From Yarrowia lipolytica (lineage: Eukaryota; Ascomycota; Dipodascomycetes; Dipodascales): a stretch of 64,000 bases of DNA. The stretch lies in NCBI RefSeq assembly GCF_001761485.1, contig NC_090775.1, positions 2,983,001-3,047,000 of the forward strand, read 5' to 3'. Below are positions 28,645 to 39,700 of this stretch, one piece after another. Each line of letters opens with the position of its first letter. Position 1 is the first letter of the stretch. The position numbers were made by a program, and so were the translations under genes. Below the pieces are notes generated by a model, which worked only from the letters and a program-made list of their open reading frames with translations, was not told the origin of the DNA and did not search any database.

Positions 28645-30561
28645 ATGTCCGAGTACCGACGCCAGGCGCACTCGAAATACAAAATGCCCGGGGGTCTGCT
28701 GCCTCCGGTGAACCTCGGCGAGGGTTCTGGGCCTACGCACGCCAATTCGGGCTTGCGCACAGACTCCAAAATGGCTTCATTTGTTGCAGTGCCTGACCGA
28801 AAGGCCACCTCCTCGCCCTTCAGACACTCGGGGCAGTTCAGCAACTCATTCACCTCGCTTGCTAGCCTCAAAGATCTTAGCGACCGAGATCTCCCGGTCA
28901 AAGCCAGCCCTCGCAACAATAATAGCCATGGCACCAACAACAGTAACAACAGTAACAACAGTAGCAGCAACAACAGCGCCAAGGATGTGTCTATCCCCAC
29001 GACACCCAGATCCAGCTCTCCCGCTACAGCCGCTCTGTCACCAGTAGACGAAATGAACAGTCCCAAGAGCCCTACCGAAGCGGCATATTCGTCCGGTCAA
29101 ACGCCGCCTTATTTGAGAAACATGACCATGAAACGACGGAACAACAGCAAGTCGGCCACACCGCCTCCTTCGACTCCTGGACTGCTTGGACGAGCAGGAG
29201 ACAATGGCAAAAAGAGCAAGGACGAGATTCAGGCATCCCCACGGTTTCTGGATGTCAACAATAGTCAGTGGAGAGAAGCCGCCACAAGCCACAACTCCAC
29301 AGCTAACCTGGGACCCAACTCGAATTCCAACTCCACAACTGGAATGCCTCCCCGATCAGCCTCGTCATGGATGATGAGCAACACCCCCATTGCACCCATA
29401 GCACTCATGGGCCACGCTGGTTTGAGAAACGGACAAGGTGGAAACAAGGGAGGCCGCGCATTCGATCTAGGAGACGTCCTGTCTAGAGACGACGACTCGG
29501 ATAGTAGCAGCAGTCGCAGTGTTAGTCGAAGCCGCAGCGTCAGCCATGATCCTGACGAACGAAGTGGTCGTGCTAGCTCGCCTTCATGCATGGATGATTG
29601 GGACGGTGATAACAGGCTTAACATGCTCATGGCTATCACTGGTGACATTCCTCAGACACCCATGAGTGCTGGAGGAGGTTTCTCAGACGACTTTACTAAT
29701 GATTCACCTGGAAGCCCTCCAATGAGTGCTGGCGGCGCTGGCTGGATGGGCCACCAAGGAGAAGATGTGGACGCCCTGGGCATCCTGGAAAAACTGGATC
29801 CTGCCCCTACGTTGGTTGACTACACTGCTCTAATCGATGATTATGGTGATCTAGGGTCTCAGGATGTGCGAAAGCAAAAAATCAAGGAGTTCAAACGCAA
29901 ACTCCAGGAACGCGCTCAGCAAGATAGCGAGCCAGTTGCAAAGTCTATCTCTGTGGTGGACGCCACTCAGCATATGAAATCCAACCTCATCAGTAACGTC
30001 GGTGCTCAGATCGGATCTGTTGAAACTCGACTTTCTAAGAAGCTGGAACTCTTTCAAGCCAATCTCGAGGCCCTCATTGATCTCAAGGCTCGAGCCAAAG
30101 AAACAGTGTTAGCATTCAAGAAGGAGACGCTTACATCTTATGAGACGTTCAACTCACAACTGGACCATATTCGTGCCATCCAGGAGTCGTCTGAAGCCAT
30201 CGAACTGCTAGAAGAGCGAATTGGAAATTGTAGAGCTAAAGTGACGGAGTACAAGGAACGTCTCAAGACGGTAAACCAGTGGATTGATGAACAGGAACGG
30301 TTTGATCGACTCTGGTCTCGACGTAAGCGAGCCGCCTTCAAGATTACTGTGTCTGTGCTTGTTGTGATCCTGCTCATCTCCTCACTGGTTCTCTTTGTTG
30401 CTACATTGAGAGGAGGTTTCGGTAAGAGTCTGAAGCTTGGATTCAAAAAGGCGAAAGGAAGCACTGTGACACTTTCCAAACAGAGTCAGTTTGATGATGT
30501 TTTGCAGTGCCTTGGTGACTTTGACCGTTGTCGTTTCAAGAATGACATGAAGGAATTGTAG
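28645..30561 (+). CDS. Unidentified coiled-coil protein with one C-terminal membrane span
   Basis: I do not recognise this 638-residue protein by name. Residues 1-~370 are low-complexity and Ser/Asn/Pro/Gly-rich, with several SP and TP sites (PTTPRSSSPATAALSPVDEMNSP) that look like proline-directed kinase targets. From ~residue 385 the sequence becomes helical and charged, with a heptad-like coiled coil (AQIGSVETRLSKKLELFQANLEALIDLKARAKETVL and on to ~560). One membrane span lies near 567-589 (ITVSVLVVILLISSLVLFVATL), leaving a ~49-residue basic tail. The layout (large cytosolic part, coiled coil, near-C-terminal anchor) recalls ER-anchored regulators such as yeast Frt1, but I see no decisive similarity. 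Confidence 0.72.
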   Translation: MSEYRRQAHSKYKMPGGLLPPVNLGEGSGPTHANSGLRTDSKMASFVAVPDRKATSSPFRHSGQFSNSFTSLASLKDLSDRDLPVKASPRNNNSHGTNNSNNSNNSSSNNSAKDVSIPTTPRSSSPATAALSPVDEMNSPKSPTEAAYSSGQTPPYLRNMTMKRRNNSKSATPPPSTPGLLGRAGDNGKKSKDEIQASPRFLDVNNSQWREAATSHNSTANLGPNSNSNSTTGMPPRSASSWMMSNTPIAPIALMGHAGLRNGQGGNKGGRAFDLGDVLSRDDDSDSSSSRSVSRSRSVSHDPDERSGRASSPSCMDDWDGDNRLNMLMAITGDIPQTPMSAGGGFSDDFTNDSPGSPPMSAGGAGWMGHQGEDVDALGILEKLDPAPTLVDYTALIDDYGDLGSQDVRKQKIKEFKRKLQERAQQDSEPVAKSISVVDATQHMKSNLISNVGAQIGSVETRLSKKLELFQANLEALIDLKARAKETVLAFKKETLTSYETFNSQLDHIRAIQESSEAIELLEERIGNCRAKVTEYKERLKTVNQWIDEQERFDRLWSRRKRAAFKITVSVLVVILLISSLVLFVATLRGGFGKSLKLGFKKAKGSTVTLSKQSQFDDVLQCLGDFDRCRFKNDMKEL

Positions 30562-31380
30562 GCATATAGATTTATTTATTCATTTACTTAGAAGATTGAA
30601 TGTAGACTGGAGTCCATCTGTAAAGATGCGAGTTACATGTTCGTGCAAGTATCGACAAGTCCACCAAGCTTCACAGTAGGATGCTAGTGAACGACTCCAT
30701 ATACACATGTATTGGTTTTTTTTTTTTTTTCATATAACATTCATTTTAATTATAACTTTGCCGTGAAAAGAATAACCTTTGAAATAATGTCGCTTTACAC
30801 GAATATTACTAATTAAAACACGTTTAAGTGTCATGGTCCAACTTGGCACGTACCTATTTCCCAGTAAAAAAATCATAAAAAAAACCTGGTTTCAGTCCGG
30901 GTTTGTATTTGGCACATATCGCGTGTTTGTTCGTTCATCGGAAAACGCCACTCCAGTCTCCAGTTCTCTAAATCTCAATCCTTCCATTTGCCCTCTTCAT
31001 TTGGCATTTGCCTTTGAAAAGTTCTCCTTGTGGTTCTTTTTTCGTCATTGGTTTGGTTCTGCGTCCCCATGGTACTGTACATATGTGTGTGTAGCTTTAG
31101 TATGTTACTTGTTAATACATTATGGTAACTCGTACATTTGTGTCCAAGACTAAACCTGTGGGCGCTCAAATGAAAAGACAGTAAATGTGGAAAACTGATC
31201 CGTCAAACTTAATAAATATATATATTGGTCCCCTTTATTCTGTGTCACACTTCGAGTCATGTAGGGGTATCGTAGCAATGGGGGAAGAGGACTTCATTGT
31301 TGATCCCTGGGAGTTCTTCACGGGGTGTGAGTATCGGAAGTATCAGTGATGTAAAAAGAAATCTTCAGATGCAAAAAGGA
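30562..31380. other. Spacer with homopolymer run
   Basis: About 800 bases 3' of the membrane-protein gene. A run of 15 T lies at 30716-30730. AT-rich, no gene or RNA seen before the tRNA. Confidence 0.4.
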
Positions 31381-31464
31381 AACCCGACGTGGGGCTTGAA
31401 CCCACAGCCTTGAGATGACTTTAAAATAAGAGTCTCACGCTCTACCGATTTGAGCTAGCCAGGC
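31381..31464 (-). tRNA. tRNA-Lys (CTT) with a 10-base intron
   Basis: Read on the minus strand the acceptor GCCTGGC pairs with GTCGGGT (including G-U pairs at 1-72, 4-69 and 6-67), the D arm is GCTCAAATCGGTAGAGC, and the T arm GTGGG-TTCAAGC-CCCAC is perfect. The anticodon stem TGAGA/TCTCA closes the loop CTCTTAA with anticodon CTT after removal of a 10-base intron (31417-31426), one base 3' of the anticodon. The G1-U72 end pair is unusual but tolerable. Confidence 0.92.
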
Positions 31465-31978
31465 CAGATTGTTGAGCCGGGAGAGCGGATAACCGTTTTG
31501 AATGGCAAAATATCTCACGTGTGTCATTAGAATAAAAAAGTGCATCATTAGAATATAAAAAGTTGGTACAAAAAATGTGAACAAAAAAAATGTGAATAAA
31601 AAATTTAAAAAAAACCATGTCTTTCCCTACAAGTAGAATAATAAAAAAGCTCTAAAATCAATTTATTTTTTAAAAACAAAAATTTAAAAAAAAAACCGAA
31701 CTCGAATCATGTGCAAAAGAAAGAAAAAAAATCCCAATGAGGATGAAAAAGGACGGAAGCTGTGCTAAAGATGGTGAAGCTGCAGTAGGAAGCATTCGAA
31801 ATACGCTGTAGTATGTGCATACGTGATCTTTCAGCTTTCTCATAAAGCGATATGTTGGGCTCTATGAATGCTCCCTGGTGGTCTCGAGCGCGAGTCTTCT
31901 CAACCGAGAAGTGAGAGAGAACTGTTAAATTACAATTAAATATGCATAAACTATCAACTATCATCAAAATTCCTACCC
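31465..31978. other. AT-rich tRNA 5' flank
   Basis: The region upstream of tRNA-Lys (in its own orientation) is very AT-rich, with repeated ATCATTAGAATA-type words at about 31525-31560 and AAAATGTGAA words at about 31570-31600. Read on the minus strand these become TATTCTAATGAT, echoing the flank of tRNA-Asn. No gene seen. Confidence 0.45.
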
Positions 31979-34966
31979 CTAGTTGGCACTGATGAGAACG
32001 TACTTGGTAATGGATTCGAATCTCTCAGCCGTCAGCTTCAGAACCACTTTCAGAAGCTCGTTGGCAAGCACCTGTCCATCAGGCTCGAGCTGCTGGAGCT
32101 GCTTCCACGACTCGGCATCCATCTTCCAAACAGTGGTCTCCACCTCTGCTGTGACTGTTGCTGTTCTATAAGTCTCGGAGAAGAACGGCAGTTCTCCACA
32201 TGTGGTACCAGCCAGAATCGTCTCGTAAAGTCGACCCTGCTGCATGTCGTAGTCTGCTCTCAGAATACCGCTTTGTACAAGGTAGAATCCGGTGGGAGAT
32301 TGGTTGGCAGTGTACAGAACGTGACCCTTGGGAAGCACCTCCTTCTTGAAGAATGCGCAGATTCGGAACCAAAAGTCCTCGTTCTCATTGGTAAGACCCT
32401 GGGACACCTGAAGCAGTAGAGGCAACGGCTGCTTGAAGTTGTTCCACTTCATTATAGGGTCGTCTTTGACGTTGTTAGTGGCAGCCCGATGGATCATGCT
32501 CAGTCGGGGAGATGCAGAGTAGCCAGGAGATGAAGAAAGCACAGCAAGCGCATTCTTACGGTTACCAGAAGTATTGGTAGGGATATCAGTGGGTGTGCCT
32601 GGAGTGGTAGGAGAGGCAGCATCGTCGCGGGCACTGTAGTAGAGACTCAAGAACTCATTCTCGCACCATTCTAGGGCCTCGTTCAAGTTAGAGAACAGCC
32701 GAACATCAGTTCCCTGCGTGCAAGAACCCTTCCAAAGGCCAACGGCACCCAAAGCGGATGAGATGGGAGAGTTGGATCCAATACCAGACATGACTAGGTA
32801 AACGTTCTTGCTATCCAGCAGCTTTTTGATACGGATGAACGCCTCGGCAGCAGAGAAGTCGATGTTAGAAACGGCAGTCATATCCAGAATGAGGTATCGG
32901 AAAGGAGACTCCTTGAATTGTGCGTCATCCATGAGCTGCTTGATGGTATCCTCCACACGCACAATGGTACCGAAGAACATGTATCCAGAAAGCTTGAGCA
33001 GGTAGATGAGGTTACCACACTCCTGAAGAAACTTCTGTTGGGTAGCGTGACGTCGAACGGTGGATCGAGCCACGGCTCCAGTGTATGTAGCCTTGATGAC
33101 CGATCTCTGAGAAGATTGGATAACAAATGAGAAGCATGCCAACACAATACCAAACAGAATACCGTAGACAAAGTCGAAAATACCCATGGTGAGCACAATT
33201 GCCAACACAGTGATATACTCGAACCGAGACAGTCGGCCCCAAGTGTCACCCAGAGCTTCAATCAGAAGCTCAATGCCCAGCAAGAAAATGAGGGCACCAA
33301 CTACACAGACGGGGATGAAACCAATGACTACAGGACCGGCGAACATAACACCAGCCGTAGCAATGGCGAGCATGACACCAGCCACTCGAGAATCGGCTCC
33401 AGACTTGATGAACAAGACCGAGTTAGTGTAGACCAGGTAGTTTTGAATGGATCCCATCAGACCACTGAGACCGTTACTGATGCCGTGAGCAAGCAGTTCT
33501 CTATCCACGTTGATGTCCTCTTGTCCAGTGGAAACAGCGAGAGCAGGCACGTTGATGGGAACATGCAGAATACCGAAGAAGGTCAGGGCGAACATGGCAG
33601 GCACGGTTTTCAACAGAGCGGCCCAGTCTGTCTTTCCAAAGTCGTAGAGAGTGTAGTAGTACCACCAGGGCTCGCTAGTGGCCTGGGCAGAGAACACCCA
33701 GCCATTATCTCGAGCCATTTGCAGGTTCCATGAAGGAATAGCCCACACCAGCAGATGGAAGATGGCAAAAACACCGCAGAAGTATGAGGGCACAATCAGT
33801 GGATGGTGAGAGAATCGTTGGATGAGAAGCAGGGCTAATGCGAGGGCCAAAGGAGTGCTCCACATGAGAAGGATTTGGGGGTCCAGCAGAAACTTGAGAA
33901 TTGCAAATGTGTATTCCAGGGGACCGTCCATTCGGGAGGACACCTCAATACCCGTTACGCACAGGAACCATCCTACACCTCCAATGCATCCCACAAGAAT
34001 ATGACGAGGGAAGAAGGAAATGAGTGATCCTAGACGGGCAGCTCCCAGCGCCAGAAATACCAGCCCGGTTACGACAGAGGAGGTTGCAAACGCGAGAATA
34101 ACAGTAGGGATCACCCGCTCTGGCTCCTTGATCTCGGCCATTAGGGTGTATGCCATGGAATGGAAAAAGGGCACGACCTCAATCATTTCGGATCCAATAC
34201 CAGCCTTGAAAGCAGATCCTCCCAGTGAGTAGACCAATTGCGAAACGACACAACTCATGTAGAACATTGACAGACCTGCAGGACCCAGATGTGCAAAAAT
34301 GGGCTCTGATAGCGGGAACAGAATCATTCCGTACGACAGACCGTCCAAGATGTTGAGGAGAGTTCCCAGCACTACTGAGGGCAGGTATGATATTGGCTTC
34401 TTGATGCACTCGTCGAGCATGTCTGCTGATGAGGTATTTTTGATCTTTTCCTCCAGTCTCTTGAACCATCCGCTGAGTCCTCGTCTTGGTCCTCCATGGT
34501 TCACGTCGCCAGTTTCGATGTCGGGACATCCAAACGTGTGGTATTGTCGGTGTGAGTCTCTTCTGGACGCTGTGATGGTCGATTGTGCTGATTTCTTTGA
34601 TTCGGCTGACTTCTTTGGCCGTAGCGGATCTCGCTCTGTGTTGCTCAGCCCGGGAGTTTCGATCACATCTGGAATCGGTAGCGGTTCGTTGGCTAGCTGT
34701 CGAGACAGAGAGGAGCCGTGCATAGAGTAGCTCTGTGCTGATCCGGAGGATTTGGGACGGTCGTTGTTAGATGGCGAGGTTCCCATACCTTCTTCGAGCG
34801 CCATATTGGCTAGCTCGGCACTCTGGTGTCGGAGGCCTTCGTTCATGTTGGGCACTGATGGTGGAATGAGAATGGACGGTCTTCGGGAGTAGGACCGTCC
34901 GCCCAAACGCTGGAGAGGCGACTCAGAGAATGAGGAGCCCAGATATGAGTTTGGCTGCTCAGACAT
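31979..34966 (-). CDS. VSB1: SLC26-type transporter with STAS and cyclic-nucleotide-binding-like domains (Vsb1 homologue)
   Basis: The 995-residue product combines a ~190-residue disordered Ser/Arg-rich N-terminus, a sulfate-permease-type membrane domain of about 10-14 spans (residues ~190-640), a STAS domain (~665-800, with YLILDMTAVSNIDFSAAEAF) and a C-terminal cyclic-nucleotide-binding-like fold (~870-985, with GHVLYTANQSPTGFYLVQSGILRADY and TTCGELPFFSETYRTATV). This combination matches S. cerevisiae YGR125W/Vsb1, a vacuolar-membrane protein needed for storage of basic amino acids, and bacterial/fungal SulP relatives. Transport substrate is taken from the yeast homologue and is inference. 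Whether the final domain still binds nucleotide is unclear; the key Arg of the phosphate-binding cassette appears as YRTATV, a plausible match. Confidence 0.88.
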   Translation of the reverse strand: MSEQPNSYLGSSFSESPLQRLGGRSYSRRPSILIPPSVPNMNEGLRHQSAELANMALEEGMGTSPSNNDRPKSSGSAQSYSMHGSSLSRQLANEPLPIPDVIETPGLSNTERDPLRPKKSAESKKSAQSTITASRRDSHRQYHTFGCPDIETGDVNHGGPRRGLSGWFKRLEEKIKNTSSADMLDECIKKPISYLPSVVLGTLLNILDGLSYGMILFPLSEPIFAHLGPAGLSMFYMSCVVSQLVYSLGGSAFKAGIGSEMIEVVPFFHSMAYTLMAEIKEPERVIPTVILAFATSSVVTGLVFLALGAARLGSLISFFPRHILVGCIGGVGWFLCVTGIEVSSRMDGPLEYTFAILKFLLDPQILLMWSTPLALALALLLIQRFSHHPLIVPSYFCGVFAIFHLLVWAIPSWNLQMARDNGWVFSAQATSEPWWYYYTLYDFGKTDWAALLKTVPAMFALTFFGILHVPINVPALAVSTGQEDINVDRELLAHGISNGLSGLMGSIQNYLVYTNSVLFIKSGADSRVAGVMLAIATAGVMFAGPVVIGFIPVCVVGALIFLLGIELLIEALGDTWGRLSRFEYITVLAIVLTMGIFDFVYGILFGIVLACFSFVIQSSQRSVIKATYTGAVARSTVRRHATQQKFLQECGNLIYLLKLSGYMFFGTIVRVEDTIKQLMDDAQFKESPFRYLILDMTAVSNIDFSAAEAFIRIKKLLDSKNVYLVMSGIGSNSPISSALGAVGLWKGSCTQGTDVRLFSNLNEALEWCENEFLSLYYSARDDAASPTTPGTPTDIPTNTSGNRKNALAVLSSSPGYSASPRLSMIHRAATNNVKDDPIMKWNNFKQPLPLLLQVSQGLTNENEDFWFRICAFFKKEVLPKGHVLYTANQSPTGFYLVQSGILRADYDMQQGRLYETILAGTTCGELPFFSETYRTATVTAEVETTVWKMDAESWKQLQQLEPDGQVLANELLKVVLKLTAERFESITKYVLISAN

Positions 34967-36788
34967 TGTCGCAAAAGGGATGTCGTCGTTGAGTTGAAGC
35001 TAGCGTCCTGTGTTATCTAGATGGCCTCGAGAAGAGAGTTCGACTACAAAGTTTGAGTAAATGGAGCTTGAGTCTAACTATGGAGTCGGTGGAGATGATG
35101 GATTTCTGGTGAGTGGTCGAGAATAATTGGGGGTGGTTGAATTAATGGATCGATATACCATTTTTAAACTAGTCAAATAGTTTTGGTCATGTTTCCTTTT
35201 ATGTAAAGCATCACAGCTACCACGAAAACTAACCCAGGTTGGTTCTCCCCAAGCGTGGTTACACTTTGGGGTGTGAAAGACAAAATTATTGATGCAAATA
35301 CTTATCAGTCAAGACAGCCTATAGATAAACAACGACCGGAAAATTATAGCTCCTAAATGTCCAAGGGATTCGTGATTCAATAGAAGAGCTCTTTTTGGCA
35401 TCTCAAAGGCATCTCCACTTGGAAGACACGCCTACAGTATCTACACTCACATTAGTGTCTGTGCCAACGTTGATGATGCATAGATCTTGTGGGCTAGTTG
35501 AAATACTACAAGTAGCTATTTCTGGGAAATGGTGGTCTCGTATCCTACACGCACTGTACGCAAGAGACATGTGGCCCTTGGACAAAAGGCATCACACGGC
35601 AACTGAGACAGGAGCTCCAGGCACGGGCTCACACGCTACCATATGATATTTGAGGCAGACACAGAAAGCGTAATTCTCCAGGCACGCCCTCACTTTTCTC
35701 CCCAGGTAGACAGTAGACAACGGACTCTCTCTCACTACAGTAAGCCCAAAAACGGTTAAGCCTCAGCCTTGGTCAAAACGTATTGTATTGTGCAAGACGA
35801 GAGAAATGTTTGTCAACTCTAAGACAGCCACAGTAATGGGAGAAGGCGGGGCGGGGTATTGAAACGCCCTTGTTGTGGGATTGCTCGATTCGCCGCTTAT
35901 TTACCTCCTTCCTGCGTTTTATATCTGCGACCAATCGCTTAATATCCCGTCTTTTCACCACCAACAGGGTTCAATATCTCGTCCATACACCACACCTGTA
36001 TGGTGGTCGCAAAGTTCACGCCCCTCCAAAGTTCACACTAACGAACTCTAGCTAAACGAAACAGAAGACTCCAATTAGTTATCCCAAAGCATAGATACGA
36101 GTGTAGCGACGAGAAAACAGGCACACGAACAAGGGCCATACGCTCCCTCGGTATGGCTTCAGATGATTAGTTCTAGACATCTCTCTCCGTTAGCGCCACA
36201 TGCAAACAAACGCCGATCGTCGTCCTCCTTTCATTTGCCCCATCTTCAACAATGTAACTTAGACAGCTCTCACCCAATCATATTCTGCATACAGATAAGG
36301 AAAAACCACACACCCATGTACGGTGATAAAAGAAGTTATTATTACCAGTACTCGTGCTCGTACCCTGACACACTCAGTTTAGTACTTGTACCCGGTACAG
36401 TAGCTTACACAAGTACGGTAGATGCAATGTTGGAGTAAATTTGTACTTATACGAATAACATGTAACAGTACATACAAGTACGCTTGGAATGTAATAGCCA
36501 ACATGAAATAACCATGCTTCCCCAACCAATACAGACAATATCACAACTCCCATGTCTTTCTATCAGACTTACACCTGTGAAAATATTCTCCCATTCGTAT
36601 AATAATACATCAGTATGTATCTACTGTATCTTGTCATTGAAGGAAAAAACATCTAATATACAGTATCTATATACCTAGCTATGTTTTCATGTTCTCAATC
36701 CGACTAACCTTTATAGGCATTGCTGGTTCATCATTCATAATACAATACATTAATAAATAAATTTCCTCCTCCGATCTAATCGGTACAC
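34967..36788. other. 1.8-kb gene-poor spacer
   Basis: Upstream region of the transporter gene and 3' flank of NOT1. It is rich in GTACTTGTAC/ACTCGTAC words between 36340 and 36490 and AT-rich near 36700-36780. A plus-strand GACTAACCTTTATAG near 36703 resembles a splice acceptor, but no exon pair fits. No gene called. Confidence 0.45.
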
Positions 36789-39700
36789 CTATTCTGTTCC
36801 CTCGGTAGGCATTATATGGCTGTTGAGTGAGGCAAACATTTTTTCAATTTCCTGAGAGCCCTTTGTGAACTCCAGGTCCCAGAACCGGTAACTGGGGTTC
36901 TTGAGCAGCTCAGCAAAAGTGATCATCAGACCCCAAGGATGAGGCCGGTTGCAGATGATTCGCTCAAGCAGCACCCGAGTGATAATGTGCTGAATGTCTA
37001 CCTTGCCGGAACCCAGGCTGGCCTCGCCATGAGCGCCAAAGAGCGACAGAATCACACAAGAGTACCAGTAGGTGTGTCTGTTGGGGTACCGCAGCTGGTT
37101 GGCAATGGCCTCGAACAAGAAGTATCGTCCCTCGGCGTCCAAAGCCACTGCCACAGATGTCAGCAGAGACAGGTGGGGCGAAGAAGTATCAAAAGTAGCG
37201 GTGGAGATCAACGAGGCAATGTACAGCACCAGAGCATTGAGAGCAGTGGAATCCACGGAGATCTCGTTGAAACCAAGACCCAGGCAAGGCTTGGCAGAAG
37301 GCAGATAGAAGGCCTTGAGTAGGTTCTTGATGATGGCAGGCGACGGGTTTCTCAGATACATGTCGGTGAGCTTTCGGATGCCATGCTTCTGGGCCTCGTG
37401 GCCAGGGTCAATAGCCAGAGGAGGGGCCGCCTTGATCTCAGCCAGCGATTCGACCTTGAGACCAACTGTGAGAGGGTCGGGCAGCTCGAGATCGGCAGGG
37501 AAAGCTGACAACACGAGGTTTCGCAACTGGATGAACGAGGGCGAAATCACATTGCACAGCGGGTAGTGGTTCTCGATGAGGAACTGGGGGTAGTCGTGGA
37601 GGATCACCAGCATAATTCGAAGAGTACCCTTGTACATGACAGCCACGTGCTCGTTGAACTCCTTGTCGGTGGTGAAGTGGTCCTGGAACTTGAGTAGGGC
37701 CTCCAGCAGAGATAGATAAGGGCCCCAGCCTCGTCGGTTTCTGACCACGTCCATCATCTTGGGCAGGAACATTCGATGCGAGATCAGAGTCATCCAGGCA
37801 AATGCAAAGCCAGGGAAAGCCATGGGTTGGATGAGCTTGAACGTCTCTGCAAGGCACAAGTAGATGGCGTCTCGAGACTCGGCGCTCAGCTCAGCCTCGC
37901 TTAGCTCGCAAAGAATGGACGAGAAAAGTCTGAAATAAGGCTTCTCGTTAAATCCGACGGGAGACTCGCCTCCGGACTTGGCCTCATGATCACCAGCAAA
38001 TACCAGCACCACCACAGCCAGCAGCTGTCGCACAAAGGCGCTGATCCGCTTGGCGTTGGTTGCCTCGTGGGCAGAAATAATGGTCACTAGTAGTTTGGCC
38101 AGACCATCCACAGCAACAGCAACATCTCCAACAGGGGCAGCAGGCTTGTCAACCATCTCAAAGCAGTACGACTTGACAGAGATCTCGGTTGCAGTCCGCA
38201 CAAGCACACAGAGGTGGTCAGGGTTGGATAGCATACCGATCTCAGAAAGCTGTAAAACAAACATGTACCGCATTCGCAGATTGTTACAGGCTCCAGGGTG
38301 GCCCACAAGTCGCAGCCACTCAGCAAAGATGTAGGCACACTGCTCCTTAAGAGACACCTGGGAGGCGTCAGTTCGAGAAGCACGAGTGGACTCAGACAGC
38401 TCTGTGATGGTGGGAATCACCACGTTGGTGTCGTTAAGAGTTGTGATGCACTTGGCAGCCTCTGTGGCAGCAGCCGCAAGCTTTTCCTTGTTCTCGGCCT
38501 CCTTGGCCTCCTTGGCTTTCTTCTCCTCCTCGGACAACTCGGGTTCGACCTCCTTACCTTCTTCCTTGGTCTTTGCTTCCTCCTTGGACTCATCCTTGCC
38601 CTCCTTGTTCTCTTTGATGAGAGCCTCAAGGACAATCAGACAACAAGAGAAGTCGGTTCGCAGAGCACAGGGATCTGCGCCAAGTACCACGTCAGCAATG
38701 AGTTTGTGAGTGAACTCGACAGCAGCTACATCCCGCGACTCAAGCATCTGCTTGGCCAGAGACTGATCCAGCTCGGTGACAGTGATGAACCGAGTCCGCA
38801 GCAAAGTGGCAACCACAGGCACGTTAAACTTCCGCTTGTCAGAAGAGTGGATGAGCCAAAGCAGTACCTCCTTGCAGGTCTCAGCAGAAAGCTCGCACAG
38901 CTTACCCAGAAGCAGAGCAAATGACTCATGTGAGAGCTGGGAGTCGGACTGGGTGAACAGAGCGTTGACCACTAGCTGAGAGGTTCGCAGTACAACCTCG
39001 TTCTGGTAGGGACTCTTGCTCACCAGAGACAGAAGCTGCAGCAGACGAACTCGAATCTCGTGGTCAGCGGGAAGTTCCACTAGAGAGGTGGGGACGGGGC
39101 CTGCAGATCCATCGGTCACAGCGCTAATGCTTCGCAGCAGAGCGTCGATTCGAGCCTGAACAGTCAGCAGAATCTGCGACAGCACAGCCTGAGGTGTCTC
39201 GGGGGTGGAAGGAGCAGGCACGCCGGCAGCAGCTCCTTGACCACCAGGACCAGCAACCGCAGCCATTGCAGCAGGAACGCTGGGCAATCCAGCTCCGCCC
39301 TCACTGAAAGAGTCGTAGAGCGCCATCTGCTGAGGAGTGACACCACCGGGCTGGATTCGCAGAGGATCTGGCAGGGGCAGGTTGAACCGAGTTACCTGGG
39401 GGTCCACAAACGAGGCAGCGTCACCCTGATGAGCCTGTCGCAGAGCGTAAGAGGCAGCAAGGGCCTCTTCAATGTCCAGCAGCGACTTGTCAATAGCAGC
39501 CTTCTCCACAACGCAGCAGATGGCGTCAGCGTTGGCAGCCACGGCAGCGGCCATCTGGTCTAGAGGAAGGGTCTCCTCTCCATAGCCCTGGCCCAGCAGG
39601 AGGGTCTTGAGGTTGTTGAGCAGGGAGTCCTTAAGAGGCTCCTTGGAGGTGACCAGAGACAGCGATCCAGACAGCATTCGAACCACATTGTGGGCGGCTC

